From an uncultured Prevotellaceae bacterium (GTDB lineage Bacteria; Bacteroidota; Bacteroidia; Bacteroidales; Bacteroidaceae): 54,068 nt of DNA. Positions 28,678-37,320 of the stretch are shown here, piece after piece; positions within the stretch are counted from its first letter, which is position 1; each line of letters starts with the position of its first letter. Where the stretch lies: positions 1 through 54,068 of the forward strand of contig CAMAFX010000010.1 of the NCBI GenBank assembly GCA_945833925.1. The letters are read 5' to 3'. A model generated the notes under the pieces. It worked only from the letters and a program-made list of their open reading frames with translations. It did not search any database and had not been told where the DNA came from. Both the position numbers and the translations under genes were made by a program.

Positions 28678-29364
28678 CTCGCCTATCTTCTCGTTCACCT
28701 TGGCAATCAACCACGCCTTCTGCTCGGGTATGGTCATCTCGCTATTGTCCAGGACTATAGCATCATCTGCCTTGCGCAACGGACTCACGGCACGGGTACT
28801 GTCAATGTGGTCGCGCTCCAGCACGTTCTGAAGTATTTCTTCAAGATTGCACTTTTCGCCCTTTGCCATCAGTTCGTCATAACGACGCTTTGCACGAACC
28901 TCTGCCGATGCTGTCACGAAGATTTTAAGTTCTGCATCCGGGAACACTGTGGTGCCGATGTCACGACCGTCAAGGATGACGCCTCCACCCTGTCCCATCT
29001 GCTGCTGCTGTCTTACCATAGCAGAACGGACAAAATCGATGGCTGCAACAATACTCACCTTCGACGAAACCTCCATCGTGCGTATTCTATCCTCCACCCT
29101 GACGCCGTTCAGATATGTGTCGGGACGACCTGTCGAGGCATTAAACTTAAAGGTGATGTTTATATTGCTCATCTGACTGTGGAACGCCTCCACATCTATC
29201 TCCTGGCCATTAAAAAGGTTTGCCTCGATGGCATAGAGAGTACAGGCACGGTACATCGCACCAGTATCTATATATACGTATCCCAACTCGCGTGCCAAGT
29301 CCTTTGCCATCGTGCTCTTACCGCATGAAGAATGACCGTCAATGGCTATGGTAATCTTTTTCAT
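28675..29364 (-). CDS. cmk: Cytidylate kinase
   Basis: Phosphorylates CMP and dCMP using ATP. At 229 residues it has the P-loop [15 protein letters not shown], the NMP-binding [37 protein letters not shown] and a LID region [20 protein letters not shown]. All are typical of bacterial Cmk. It lies 85 bases downstream of porQ on the same strand and probably shares its promoter. Confidence 0.95.
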   Translation of the reverse strand: MKKITIAIDGHSSCGKSTMAKDLARELGYVYIDTGAMYRACTLYAIEANLFNGQEIDVEAFHSQMSNINITFKFNASTGRPDTYLNGVRVEDRIRTMEVSSKVSIVAAIDFVRSAMVRQQQQMGQGGGVILDGRDIGTTVFPDAELKIFVTASAEVRAKRRYDELMAKGEKCNLEEILQNVLERDHIDSTRAVSPLRKADDAIVLDNSEMTIPEQKAWLIAKVNEKIGE

Positions 29365-29449
29365 ATATTTCCTGTTTACAGAATTTTTAAATATTGAGTT
29401 TTCTTGTTATCGAGATGCTTTTGCCTAAAGTCTTCCGGCTGAATTTATA

Positions 29450-30427
29450 TCAAAGGGAATATCCCAGACTGAATGTCAGGCTTGGAGTGCTGACATGGTA
29501 TTTTGCGTAAGCAAGTCCTAATTTGAATCGCTTGACATTGACTCCCGCACCAAAGGTGAGACCCGACATGTGCGATGAACCAGCGGCCTTCAGTTCGTAC
29601 GCTCTTCTGAAATTGTAGCCCGCCGCCAGATAGAAAATGTCGGAAGGGACAATATCTATACCGAAATTGAGATGATTCATAAGAATGTGACCGAAGTTTG
29701 GAGTCTTCTGGGCATTATAGTAATACTTTGAACTCCAGCGTGTAAGGTCGACCAATGTCAGGGAGAGGCGTACGGGTGCATGGGCAATGGTCTTGGTCAG
29801 TCCGCACTGCAGATTGAAAGGAACACGTTCATGAACGTCGCCAAATGCCTTTATCTGACCTCCGAGATTGGCTGCCACGACTGAGAAGGAGAGGTCCTTT
29901 TCCGCATCAAAATAGTTTAAAGCCAAGTCTGCAGCCAGAGCAAACGAACTGTAAGTTCCATATTTGGAATAAATAATCTTGCCGGTAGCCGCGCCCACCC
30001 AATAATCAGTGAGACTGTAACTGTACATTCCACCTATGCACATGTCAAGGGCTTTCATGTCGCCAAGTACTTCGCCAGTCTCAAGGGTTTCCTTCATCGA
30101 ACCGTAGCCCATGAACTGTGTCGTGACTCCCCACGTGCCACGCTCACCAGCAATCTTCGCAAATGATGCACTACCCATCTTGCAGCCCTGCATGTAGGTC
30201 ATGAAGTTGAAGTTGATGCTGTTGTCACTCAGACTGGACAGGAGAGCCGGATTCTGGAAAATCAACGATGCGTCGTCATCGATAAGAGAGATGTTTCTGC
30301 CACCCAAGGCATTGGTGTGTGCAGAAGATGAAAGCGAGAGAAAATCGAATGTGCTTTTACCATCCTGAGCATTAACACATAAAGGCAATAATAATAAATA
30401 TAAAAAGATGTATCTGCCAAACCTCAT
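29450..30427 (-). CDS. porQ: Type IX secretion system outer-membrane protein PorQ
   Basis: FadL-like outer-membrane barrel of the T9SS; in P. gingivalis PorQ belongs to the PorU-PorV-PorQ-PorZ attachment complex. It is about 325 residues with a signal peptide (MRFGRYIFLYLLLLPLCVNA). The mature start GKSTFDFLSLSSSAHTNALGG and the SLIDDDASLIFQNPALL block are characteristic. Alternating beta-strands end in a Leu (SLTFSLGYSL), as in membrane barrels. ATG 30427 is preferred over 30436 because the -7 box at 30450-30457 would place the latter nearly at the transcription start. Neighbours cmk and ispH match the PorQ context I recall from Porphyromonas. Confidence 0.88.
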   Translation of the reverse strand: MRFGRYIFLYLLLLPLCVNAQDGKSTFDFLSLSSSAHTNALGGRNISLIDDDASLIFQNPALLSSLSDNSINFNFMTYMQGCKMGSASFAKIAGERGTWGVTTQFMGYGSMKETLETGEVLGDMKALDMCIGGMYSYSLTDYWVGAATGKIIYSKYGTYSSFALAADLALNYFDAEKDLSFSVVAANLGGQIKAFGDVHERVPFNLQCGLTKTIAHAPVRLSLTLVDLTRWSSKYYYNAQKTPNFGHILMNHLNFGIDIVPSDIFYLAAGYNFRRAYELKAAGSSHMSGLTFGAGVNVKRFKLGLAYAKYHVSTPSLTFSLGYSL

Positions 30428-30449
30428 AATGCTCACTATATTTTGATTT

Positions 30450-30457
30450 CAAAGTTA
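30450..30457 (-). promoter_or_regulatory. Putative -7 box for porQ-cmk-ispH
   Basis: TAACTTTG on the minus strand, 23 bases before ATG 30427. No -33 element was seen at standard spacing. Confidence 0.55.
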
Positions 30458-30561
30458 CTATTTTTCAACTAATATTTATTTTTTCATAGAGTAAAACGAA
30501 AAAAAAGAAAAATTATTGAAAAAAATAAGCGAGAATTTTACGTAGAATGAAAAAAAGTTGC

Positions 30562-30569
30562 TAAATTTG
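30562..30569 (+). promoter_or_regulatory. Putative -7 box for tonB
   Basis: TAAATTTG, 36 bases before ATG 30606. The upstream region is very A/T-rich and no clear TTG is found at the right spacing. Confidence 0.5.
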
Positions 30570-30605
30570 TGCCGATAACATCGAAAAAATAAAAACAATT
30601 ATACT

Positions 30606-31328
30606 ATGGAAGGTACTATTAATGTAGCTGAAGACATCAGAGAACAAAGAGGAACCAGCATCCTTATCGGCTTATGCGTAGTTCTTGCTTTACTCTTTGC
30701 TGCGTTTGAGTTGACTCAAATTGAAGTAAAGGAAGAGGAGAACGACGAGCCTATCTATGAGATGGCAACTGAGGAGGACATGATTCCTGTAACAATCCAG
30801 GAAGAGCAGCAGCCTGCTGCACCTGTAGTAAACAACAATGTTCAGCCTGAAATTCTCCAGATCGTCGAGGACGATGTTGAGATTAAGGACGAGAAAATTG
30901 AGACCACTGAGGAGGTTAACCAGGTGGTAATCGGTACTGTTGGTACTGGCGCACCTACTGCAGCAGTTGGTCCAGTTGCATCAGGTCCTGTAGTTGAGCA
31001 TGTAGACGATGATCGTATCTTCGACGTTGTTGAGCAGAACGCTCAGTTCCCCGGTGGTGAAGAGGCTTGCTACAAGTGGCTCTCAGAACACATCAAGTAT
31101 CCATCAATCTGCCAGGAGCAGGGTATTCAGGGTCGTGTATTCTTGAGTTTCGTTGTAAACAAGGACGGTTCAATCGAGCAGGTTAAGGTTCTTCGTTCAC
31201 CAGACGACAACTTGTCAAATGAGGCTATCCGCGTCGTTAAACTTATGCCAAAGTGGAAGCCAGCACGTCAGGGTAACAAGACCGTACGTTCTAAGTTCAA
31301 CTTGCCAGTTATGTTCCGTTTGAACTAA
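30606..31328 (+). CDS. tonB: Energy transducer TonB
   Basis: Inner-membrane-anchored protein that carries proton-motive energy from ExbB/ExbD to outer-membrane receptors. In 240 residues it has a cytoplasmic head, one TM segment (~20-38, ILIGLCVVLALLFAAFEL), an acidic periplasmic linker (Glu/Asp/Val-rich, with little of the usual Pro-Lys spacer), and a C-terminal TonB domain. That domain shows FPGGEEACYKWLSEHIKYP, GIQGRVFLSFVVNKDGSI and MPKWKPARQGNK. Codon use (gct, ggt, cgt) suggests high expression, like the exb operon 2.2 kb downstream. A strong terminator follows. Confidence 0.93.
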   Translation: MEGTINVAEDIREQRGTSILIGLCVVLALLFAAFELTQIEVKEEENDEPIYEMATEEDMIPVTIQEEQQPAAPVVNNNVQPEILQIVEDDVEIKDEKIETTEEVNQVVIGTVGTGAPTAAVGPVASGPVVEHVDDDRIFDVVEQNAQFPGGEEACYKWLSEHIKYPSICQEQGIQGRVFLSFVVNKDGSIEQVKVLRSPDDNLSNEAIRVVKLMPKWKPARQGNKTVRSKFNLPVMFRLN

Positions 31329-31352
31329 TAGATATACATTATAATTATTATT

Positions 31353-31386
31353 AAAGAAAGGCTGCTAAAAAGGCAGCCTTTCTTCT
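31353..31386 (+). terminator. Rho-independent terminator of tonB
   Basis: A perfect 10-bp stem, GAAAGGCTGC (31356-31365) with GCAGCCTTTC (31373-31382), has a 7-base loop and T-rich flank. Confidence 0.9.
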
Positions 31387-31460
31387 TACCGGACCACATT
31401 CAAGTTTTTACAATCCCGTTTCAGTAAAAACATTTAAAAACAAAAAAGCACTTGAGAACC

Positions 31461-32435
31461 ATGTACAACACTGAAGAACTGTTGGAGTTAGTCAACAAAG
31501 CGCTGTCGGAAAACGACGTACAGAAAGAGCCAAAGGGACTCTACGAACCTATAAGTTACACACTCTCGCTTGGAGGAAAGAGAATACGCCCCATATTGGT
31601 ACTGATGGCATACAACCTTTATAAAGACGACATTGAGAAGGCAATCATACCAAGCATCGGACTTGAAACATACCACAATTTCACACTCTTACACGACGAC
31701 TTGATGGATAATGCCGACGTGCGCAGAGGCAAGCTAACCGTTCACAAGAAATGGAACGACAACACTGCCATTCTAAGCGGAGACAACATGCTGGTGATGG
31801 CTATGCAGCGCGTGGCACAATGTGACGCAGCGCATCTTCCTGCTATTGTAAACCTCTTTACAAAAACAGCGATTGAGATAGACGAGGGGCAGCAGTATGA
31901 CATGGACTTCGAAAAACGCAACGATGTTACAGAAAACGAATACATCGAGATGATTCGTCTGAAAACATCTGTACTGCTGGCATGCGCACTGAAGATGGGA
32001 GCCATACTTGCAGACGCTCCGAGCGAGGACACCGAACTTTTATACAAATTCGGTGAGCAAATAGGTCTGGCATTCCAATTACAGGATGACTATCTGGACG
32101 TATACGGCGACTACAAGACATTCGGAAAGAAAATTGGCGGCGACATCATGTGCAACAAGAAGACATACATGCTCATCAACGCGCAACTTCTTGCAAAGGG
32201 TGAACAGGCAGAAGAATTAAGAAAATGGATAAATACAGAGAATGCCGATCCGAACCTGAAAGTACCTGCCGTTACGCGCATCTACACGGAGTTAGGAATA
32301 CCCGAACTGTGCAAAAACAGAATCAACAATTATTTCGAGGCTGCTCTTGAAAATCTCGACAAAATAAGCATTGCAGAAGAAAAGAAGGCAATACTGAAAG
32401 AACTTGCTCATCAATTGTTGAACAGAAACAAGTAA
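31461..32435 (+). CDS. Polyprenyl (farnesyl/geranylgeranyl-type) diphosphate synthase
   Basis: Trans-prenyltransferase that condenses IPP with allylic diphosphates. The 324 residues carry LGGKRIRPILVLMAY, the first Asp-rich motif HDDLMDNADVRRG (DDxxD) and the second, FQLQDDYLDVYGD. KTYMLINAQLL follows. Product chain length cannot be set from motifs alone. The frame opens at TTG 31452, but ATG 31461 (MYNTEELLEL) is the natural start. tatD begins 6 bases downstream, so they form an operon. Confidence 0.92.
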   Translation: MYNTEELLELVNKALSENDVQKEPKGLYEPISYTLSLGGKRIRPILVLMAYNLYKDDIEKAIIPSIGLETYHNFTLLHDDLMDNADVRRGKLTVHKKWNDNTAILSGDNMLVMAMQRVAQCDAAHLPAIVNLFTKTAIEIDEGQQYDMDFEKRNDVTENEYIEMIRLKTSVLLACALKMGAILADAPSEDTELLYKFGEQIGLAFQLQDDYLDVYGDYKTFGKKIGGDIMCNKKTYMLINAQLLAKGEQAEELRKWINTENADPNLKVPAVTRIYTELGIPELCKNRINNYFEAALENLDKISIAEEKKAILKELAHQLLNRNK

Positions 32436-32441
32436 AGGTGA

Positions 32442-33224
32442 ATGGGGTTTATTGATACACATAGCCATATCTACGAACCGGAATTCAAGGACGACTGCGA
32501 CGATGTCATAAAAAGGGCAAAGGAAGCAGGTGTGGAAAAAGTATTCCTTCCCAATGTGAACCTTGAGTCCATAGAGCCTATGCTCCAACTCTGCTGCAAG
32601 AACAAAGGGTATCTTTATCCCATGATTGGACTTCATCCCGAAGACATCAAAGAGGGATACAACGATGCTCTCTGCAAGATGTATGAAATGCTTGCCTCAA
32701 ACAAATATGAGGTCATCGCAGTGGGAGAGGTCGGATTGGACTATTACTGGACCAAAGAGTATTACGAAGAACAGAAAACAGTATTCGAGCAACAGATAGG
32801 ATGGGCTATCGAGTTCGGACTGCCTCTCATGCTGCACACGAGGTCAGCACACCAAGAACTTGTGGAAATAATGAGCAAGTACAAAGGTCGAGGACTGTCC
32901 GGCGTGTTTCACTGTTTCAGCGGGACAAGCGAGGAAGCGCAAGAACTTCTCTCCTTCGACAACTTCATGCTCGGCATCGGAGGCGTACTGACATTTAAGA
33001 AATCCACTCTGCCCGACGTCCTGAAAGAGGTGCCCCTCGAACGTATAGTCATAGAGACGGACGCACCCTATCTTGCACCTGTCCCAATGAGAGGAAAACG
33101 CAACGAACCGGCATACGCCAGACACACCGTCGAAAGACTTGCCAACATTTACGAAACGAGCGTTGAAGAGATAATGTCTGTCACTAACGACAACGTAAAA
33201 CGAGTTTTTAAGTGCTTAAACTAA
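32442..33224 (+). CDS. TatD family metal-dependent hydrolase
   Basis: Amidohydrolase-fold metal enzyme of the TatD DNase family. Metal-ligand motifs appear in order: FIDTHSHIYEPEF, GEVGLDYYW, LPLMLHTRSAHQEL, GVFHCFSG and VIETDAPYLAPVPMRGKRNEP. It has 260 residues, the normal length. It starts 6 bases after the prenyl synthase stop. No tatABC genes are nearby. Confidence 0.92.
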   Translation: MGFIDTHSHIYEPEFKDDCDDVIKRAKEAGVEKVFLPNVNLESIEPMLQLCCKNKGYLYPMIGLHPEDIKEGYNDALCKMYEMLASNKYEVIAVGEVGLDYYWTKEYYEEQKTVFEQQIGWAIEFGLPLMLHTRSAHQELVEIMSKYKGRGLSGVFHCFSGTSEEAQELLSFDNFMLGIGGVLTFKKSTLPDVLKEVPLERIVIETDAPYLAPVPMRGKRNEPAYARHTVERLANIYETSVEEIMSVTNDNVKRVFKCLN

Positions 33225-33398
33225 GAAAAAACACCTTTTTTATATATTTTTTAATAAAAAGATGAAAGTTTTTTCGTGTAAATGATGAAAGTCACAAAAA
33301 AAATAGATATTTTTGTAACGGAATTAGTGCGTGGAATATGACCAGCCACAAAACTGCCGTCGCAAAACAGTGAACGACAAGAGCCGTGAGGATGATTT

Positions 33399-33486
33399 GG
33401 AGAGATGCTCGAGTGGCTGAAGAGGCACGCCTGGAAAGCGTGTATGCGCCAAAAGCGTATCCGGGGTTCGAATCCCCGTCTCTCCG
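33399..33486 (+). tRNA. tRNA-Ser (anticodon GGA)
   Basis: An 88-base class II tRNA. The 7-bp acceptor stem GGAGAGA pairs with TCTCTCC (33479-33485), discriminator G 33486. The anticodon stem CACGC/GCGTG holds loop CTGGAAA with anticodon GGA. There is a long variable arm, and the T arm GGGG-TTCGAAT-CCCC. CCA is not encoded. A weak -7 box TATTTTTG lies at 33308-33315. The exbB gene starts 77 bases after the tRNA with no clear promoter of its own. Confidence 0.97.
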
Positions 33487-33562
33487 CTCCTAATCCGGAA
33501 AGACAAAAAAAAAAAGTAAAAATAATAAATAACAAAATTAATTAACTTAAAAATTACACAAA

Positions 33563-34411
33563 ATGAAAAAGTTATTTGCAATTGTTGCTGTGGTAGCTGC
33601 TTGTACTTTTGGTATGACTACTACTGCTATGGCTCAAGAGGAAGAGGCTGCTGCTACTGAGCAGGTAGATAGCGCTGCTGCTGAAACACCTGATTCTACT
33701 GCTGTTGAGGCAGAGGCTACAGAGGAAGAGGCTGCTGCACCTGCAGCTGAGGAAGAGAACGTTAGCTTCCACAAGGCTTTGAAGACAAAGTTCATCGAGG
33801 GTGGTGCTGACTTCATGGCACTCGTTGCTATCGCTTTGGTTTTGGGTCTTGCTCTTTGTATCGAGCGTATCATTTACTTGAGTCTTGCTCAGGTTAACAC
33901 AAGAAAGTTCATGGCAGAACTTGCAAGCCTCGTTGCAGCTGGTAAGATTACTGAGGCTCTCAACGTATGCAAGGCTTCTCGTGGTCCTGTTGCTATGGTT
34001 TCTAAGAAGGCTCTCGCAGCTCTCGCTTCTGAGGACGAGAACGACATTGCAACTATCGAGCGTACAATCAACATGGAGGCTGAGGTTCAGGGCACATACC
34101 TCGAGGAGAACTGCTCATGGATCACATTGTTTATCGCAATGGCACCATCACTCGGATTCTTGGGTACTGTGATCGGTATGGTACAGGCATTCGATGATAT
34201 CCAGAAGGCTGGTGATATTTCTCCTACCGTTGTTGCTGGTGGTATGAAGGTCGCTTTGATTACTACTATCTTCGGTATCGTTGTTGCTCTTATCCTTCAG
34301 ATTTTCTACAACTACATTCTTTCTCGTGTTGAGGCTTTGACAACCAACATGGAGGAGGCAGCTCAGGAGTTGCTCGTAATGTGTGTTAAGTCTGACAAGT
34401 GCAAGAAGTAA
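33563..34411 (+). CDS. exbB: MotA/TolQ/ExbB proton channel protein with acidic N-terminal extension
   Basis: Proton-channel subunit that energises TonB. It has 282 residues. Residues 1-25 look like a cleavable signal peptide (ending TTTAMAQ). A highly acidic Ala/Glu/Thr-rich stretch follows (~26-66), then the ExbB core with TM1 (DFMALVAIALVLGLALCIERII). Further TMs lie in the family block WITLFIAMAPSLGFLGTVIGM and KVALITTIFGIVVALILQIFYN. Such extended ExbB forms occur in Bacteroidetes. It heads exbB, 4TM protein, exbD, exbD, spaced 13-31 bases apart. Codon bias is strong, suggesting high expression. Confidence 0.93.
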   Translation: MKKLFAIVAVVAACTFGMTTTAMAQEEEAAATEQVDSAAAETPDSTAVEAEATEEEAAAPAAEEENVSFHKALKTKFIEGGADFMALVAIALVLGLALCIERIIYLSLAQVNTRKFMAELASLVAAGKITEALNVCKASRGPVAMVSKKALAALASEDENDIATIERTINMEAEVQGTYLEENCSWITLFIAMAPSLGFLGTVIGMVQAFDDIQKAGDISPTVVAGGMKVALITTIFGIVVALILQIFYNYILSRVEALTTNMEEAAQELLVMCVKSDKCKK

Positions 34412-34437
34412 TATAAAACAGAAAGGAGTACTAAATT

Positions 34438-34884
34438 ATGAAAACTGAAAAAATATCCAAACTGGTGCTCTTGATCTGCGTGGTTATTGCAGTTGTTGTT
34501 GTTGGCGCATTCTTCGCTACACTTAGCAACACCAACGATGAGGGTGAACCAATCTTGACAGAAGTTATAATGTGGACAATGTACCTCTACGTAGTAGTAC
34601 TTGCTGCATTGACTATCGGTAACCTTGCACTCGCAGTAACCAAGTTCCGCGACAGCGGTTTGATCCGAGTTATCACCTATTGTGGAGGTTCAGTTGCTCT
34701 CTACTTCATCTTCCGCGTCATCTGGGGTGGTCAGGAAGTACCAGAGGGTGCAGAATACACCTCTACTGATATGGCAGTTGCAGACGCATATATCTGGACT
34801 ATCGGCCTTCTCTTCGTAGCAGCCGTTGCAGTTACAGCTCTTTGTGCATCAGGTCTTATGATGAAGACAGCAACCAAGAAATAA
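34438..34884 (+). CDS. Conserved four-TM membrane protein within the exb operon
   Basis: A 148-residue membrane protein that I do not recognise by name. Hydrophobic segments are at about 8-28 (LVLLICVVIAVVVVGAFFA), 44-68, 80-96 and 116-140. A short basic cytoplasmic start (MKTEKISK) and a KKTA-like basic end suggest both termini are inside. It sits 26 bases after exbB and 31 before exbD and shares their codon bias, so it is probably an accessory subunit of this Ton motor. No catalytic motif is visible. Confidence 0.8.
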   Translation: MKTEKISKLVLLICVVIAVVVVGAFFATLSNTNDEGEPILTEVIMWTMYLYVVVLAALTIGNLALAVTKFRDSGLIRVITYCGGSVALYFIFRVIWGGQEVPEGAEYTSTDMAVADAYIWTIGLLFVAAVAVTALCASGLMMKTATKK

Positions 34885-34915
34885 TAATAAAGAACTAAAA
34901 TTCCATTAACGAGAT

Positions 34916-35530
34916 ATGGCAAAGAAGAAAAAGAAGATGCCGGGACTGAACACCAGTTCAACCGCCGATATCTCTTTCATGCTGCTTATCTTCTTCCTGG
35001 TGACAACCTCTATGGACACGGACAAGGGTCTTACCCGTCGTCTCCCGCCTCCACCAGAAAATCAGGAGAAGAATGCAGTCCAGATCAACGAGAGGAACAT
35101 CTTCAAGGTAAATATCAACTCTGTTGGTAAGATCATGACCAGTGGTCAGATTGTCCTTGAGTGTACGCCTGCAGACTTGGCTCGTCTCCGCGAAATGGCA
35201 AAGGACTTCATCTCTGGTAAGCCTCATCCAGGTGAGACTAAGGGTCCTGAGTGTTCTATGGTAAATGTTCCCGGTCTTGGTCCCACATTGTGTTCAGACA
35301 AGCACGTCATTTCACTTCAGGCAGACCGTGGTACACCATACGTTGCTTACTTCGCAGTTCAGAACGAATTGGTTGCAGCTTACAACGAACTCCGTAACGA
35401 GAGAAGCAAGACATTGTTCGGTCGTCCATACGATGCATTGAACGATGACAACAAGGGTGCTATCCGTGAGATTTTCCCACAGAAGATTTCCGAGGCAGAA
35501 CCTATCGATTATTCTAAAATGGCACATTAA
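34916..35530 (+). CDS. exbD: Biopolymer transporter ExbD (first copy)
   Basis: TonB-complex stator/coupling subunit. A 204-residue protein with a basic N-terminus (MAKKKKKMPGLN). Its single TM carries the conserved membrane Asp (SSTADISFMLLIFFLVTTSM). A periplasmic domain begins RRLPPPPENQ. It is longer than E. coli ExbD (141), with an insert at ~95-150. A second exbD follows after 13 bases; heterotypic ExbD pairs are usual in Bacteroidetes. Confidence 0.92.
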   Translation: MAKKKKKMPGLNTSSTADISFMLLIFFLVTTSMDTDKGLTRRLPPPPENQEKNAVQINERNIFKVNINSVGKIMTSGQIVLECTPADLARLREMAKDFISGKPHPGETKGPECSMVNVPGLGPTLCSDKHVISLQADRGTPYVAYFAVQNELVAAYNELRNERSKTLFGRPYDALNDDNKGAIREIFPQKISEAEPIDYSKMAH

Positions 35531-35543
35531 GAATTAAAGAACT

Positions 35544-36002
35544 ATGGCAGGATTTAAGAAAAAAGAAAGTCGCGAAATGCCAGAGTTGAGTACATCATCT
35601 CTGCCTGACTTGATCTTCACCATTTTGTTCTTCTTCATGATGGTAACCTCTATGCGTGAAGTAACTCTTAAGGTGAAGTTCCAGATTCCTCAAGGTACTG
35701 AATTGGAGAAGCTGGAGAATAAGCACGATGTCTCTTACATCTATGTTGGTCCTCCAACCGACAATTTGCGTGGTCAGTTTGGTACAGGTACACGTATCCA
35801 GCTCAACGACCGCTACGCAGATACTCGTGAGGTTATGGACTTCGTAGCACAGGAGCGTCAGGGTATGCAGGACCAGACAAAGCAGGTAATCTCCATAAAG
35901 GCTGATGTTATGACTCAGATGGGTGTCATCACCGATATCAAGGAGGTATTGCGTAAGTCTTATGCACTTAAGTTGAATTATTCAGCAGCACAGAGAAACT
36001 AA
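35544..36002 (+). CDS. exbD: Biopolymer transporter ExbD (second copy)
   Basis: Second ExbD-type subunit, 152 residues. It has a basic start, then a TM with membrane Asp (SSLPDLIFTILFFFMMVTSM), and a periplasmic domain ending VLRKSYALKLNYSAAQRN. It differs clearly from the first copy, so the pair is unlikely to be a recent duplication. It is the last gene of the exb operon, followed by a terminator. Confidence 0.92.
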   Translation: MAGFKKKESREMPELSTSSLPDLIFTILFFFMMVTSMREVTLKVKFQIPQGTELEKLENKHDVSYIYVGPPTDNLRGQFGTGTRIQLNDRYADTREVMDFVAQERQGMQDQTKQVISIKADVMTQMGVITDIKEVLRKSYALKLNYSAAQRN

Positions 36003-36036
36003 TCTCTATAGCAAGAGTAATTCATCAAACAATAAC

Positions 36037-36075
36037 AAAAACGGCGGTATATCATTGATATATCGCTGTTTTTTT
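36037..36075 (+). terminator. Rho-independent terminator of the exb operon
   Basis: AAAAACGGCGGTATATC (36037-36053) pairs, with G-U wobbles, with GATATATCGCTGTTTTT (36057-36073) across a 3-base loop, and the T tract continues to 36075. Confidence 0.85.
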
Positions 36076-36084
36076 GTACATTTG
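36055..36084 (+). promoter_or_regulatory. Promoter of the Lrp/AsnC regulator gene
   Basis: TTG (36055-36057), 19 bases, TACATTTG (36077-36084), 22 bases before ATG 36106. The -33 element is inside the terminator hairpin of the exb operon. Confidence 0.6.
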
Positions 36085-36105
36085 CATCAATAAATAAAAA
36101 CAATT

Positions 36106-36579
36106 ATGTCGAACACAAACCTTGACGCATTAGACTTAAAAATCCTGAGCATGGTAGCAGACGATGCGAGAATAGCATTCCTTGAAGTTGCAAGAGAATG
36201 TCACGTCTCAGGAGCTGCCATACACCAACGAATTCAGAAACTGACTGCATTAGGAGTCATCAAAGGTTCCCAGTTTGTTTTGGATCCTGAGAAAATCGGT
36301 TATGGTACATGTGCCTTTGTAGGACTGTTCCTCAAAGACCCTTCCGACTTTGACCGCGTAGTTGATGAACTGAAAAAGATTCCCGAAGTGATTGAATGTC
36401 ACTACACAACCGGAAACTATGACATTTTCATCAAACTATACGCAAGAGACAACCACCACCTTCTCAGCATCATACACGACAGACTACAGCCTATCGGCGT
36501 ACAGCGAAGCGAGACAATAATTTCATTCAACGAGGCAATAAAGCGACAGATGCCTATAACACCACTGCAAGAGATATGA
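36106..36579 (+). CDS. Lrp/AsnC family transcriptional regulator
   Basis: A 157-residue DNA-binding regulator of the feast/famine family. An N-terminal HTH (LDALDLKILSMVADDARIAF, then VSGAAIHQRIQKLTALGVIKG) is followed by a RAM ligand-binding/oligomerisation domain. That domain has CHYTTGNYDIFIKLYA and a late SETIISFNEAIKRQMPI. The effector is probably an amino acid, by family. It overlaps folA by 4 bases (ATGA), implying translational coupling. Confidence 0.93.
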   Translation: MSNTNLDALDLKILSMVADDARIAFLEVARECHVSGAAIHQRIQKLTALGVIKGSQFVLDPEKIGYGTCAFVGLFLKDPSDFDRVVDELKKIPEVIECHYTTGNYDIFIKLYARDNHHLLSIIHDRLQPIGVQRSETIISFNEAIKRQMPITPLQEI

Positions 36580-37064
36580 TAACACTTATTGCTGCGATTG
36601 CAGAGAACAATGCCATTGGTTTCGAAAACAAACTGCTTTACTGGCTGCCCAATGACCTGAAAAGATTTAAGGCTCTCACGACAGGACATACCATAATCAT
36701 GGGAAGAAAGACGTTTGAGTCTTTTCCAAAGGGTGCCTTGCCAAATAGAAGAAACGTTGTTCTTAGCCGCAATGGTGCCACGTTCGAAGGAGCAGAAACA
36801 TTCACAGACCTGGAAACTGCAATACGTTCATGCAGCAATGAGGAGGATATATATATAATAGGTGGAGCAAGCGTATACGAGCAGGCAATGAACTATGCCG
36901 ACCGACTCTGCCTTACGGAAGTTAAAGACACACCAGAAAAAGCGGATGCATATTTCCCGGAATTCAACAAGGAAGAATGGGAGATTACTTTCGAAGAGGA
37001 CCATACCACTGACGAGCGTCACAACAAGGAATACAGATTCGTTGACTACACAAGGAAGAAATAG
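36576..37064 (+). CDS. folA: Dihydrofolate reductase
   Basis: Reduces dihydrofolate to tetrahydrofolate with NADPH, closing the cycle opened by ThyA (12606). At 162 residues it shows ITLIAAIAENNAIGFENKLLYWLPNDLKRFK with the catalytic Asp after Asn, TTGHTIIMGRKTFESFP, RRNVVLSR and IYIIGGASVYEQAM. Co-transcribed with the overlapping AsnC-type regulator. A tandem repeat starts directly after its stop. Confidence 0.95.
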   Translation: MITLIAAIAENNAIGFENKLLYWLPNDLKRFKALTTGHTIIMGRKTFESFPKGALPNRRNVVLSRNGATFEGAETFTDLETAIRSCSNEEDIYIIGGASVYEQAMNYADRLCLTEVKDTPEKADAYFPEFNKEEWEITFEEDHTTDERHNKEYRFVDYTRKK

Positions 37065-37065
37065 G

Positions 37066-37165
37066 AATCTTCGCCACACGTGACAAAGAACCTTTGCGAA
37101 AGTGGAAGAAACAGCAATCTTCGCACACGTAACAAAGAACCTTGGCGAAAGTGGAAGAAAACAAG
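37066..37165 (+). repeat. Two 50-base tandem repeats after folA
   Basis: Units 37066-37115 and 37116-37165 start AATCTTCGC and share ACAAAGAACCTT, CGAAAGTGGAAGAAA. The first begins one base after the folA stop; AATTTGC begins a partial third. Within unit 1, CAAAG-AAC-CTTTG forms a hairpin nested in TTCGC...GCGAA. No long T tract follows, so terminator activity is uncertain. Confidence 0.8.
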
Positions 37166-37236
37166 AATTTGCAAAGCAAAATCCTCTAAATGATAAGATT
37201 TTAGGAAAGTCAGACTTTCATTTAAAAATAAATCAG

Positions 37237-37244
37237 TAAATTTG
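37237..37244 (+). promoter_or_regulatory. Putative -7 box for gpmI
   Basis: TAAATTTG, 76 bases before ATG 37321. No clear -33 was seen. Confidence 0.5.
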
Positions 37245-37320
37245 CAACAAAACAAGAGGCATAGAAGAACAAGTCAGCCTCAAGAAACTGAGATAAAGAA
37301 AACTTAAAAAATATACTACA

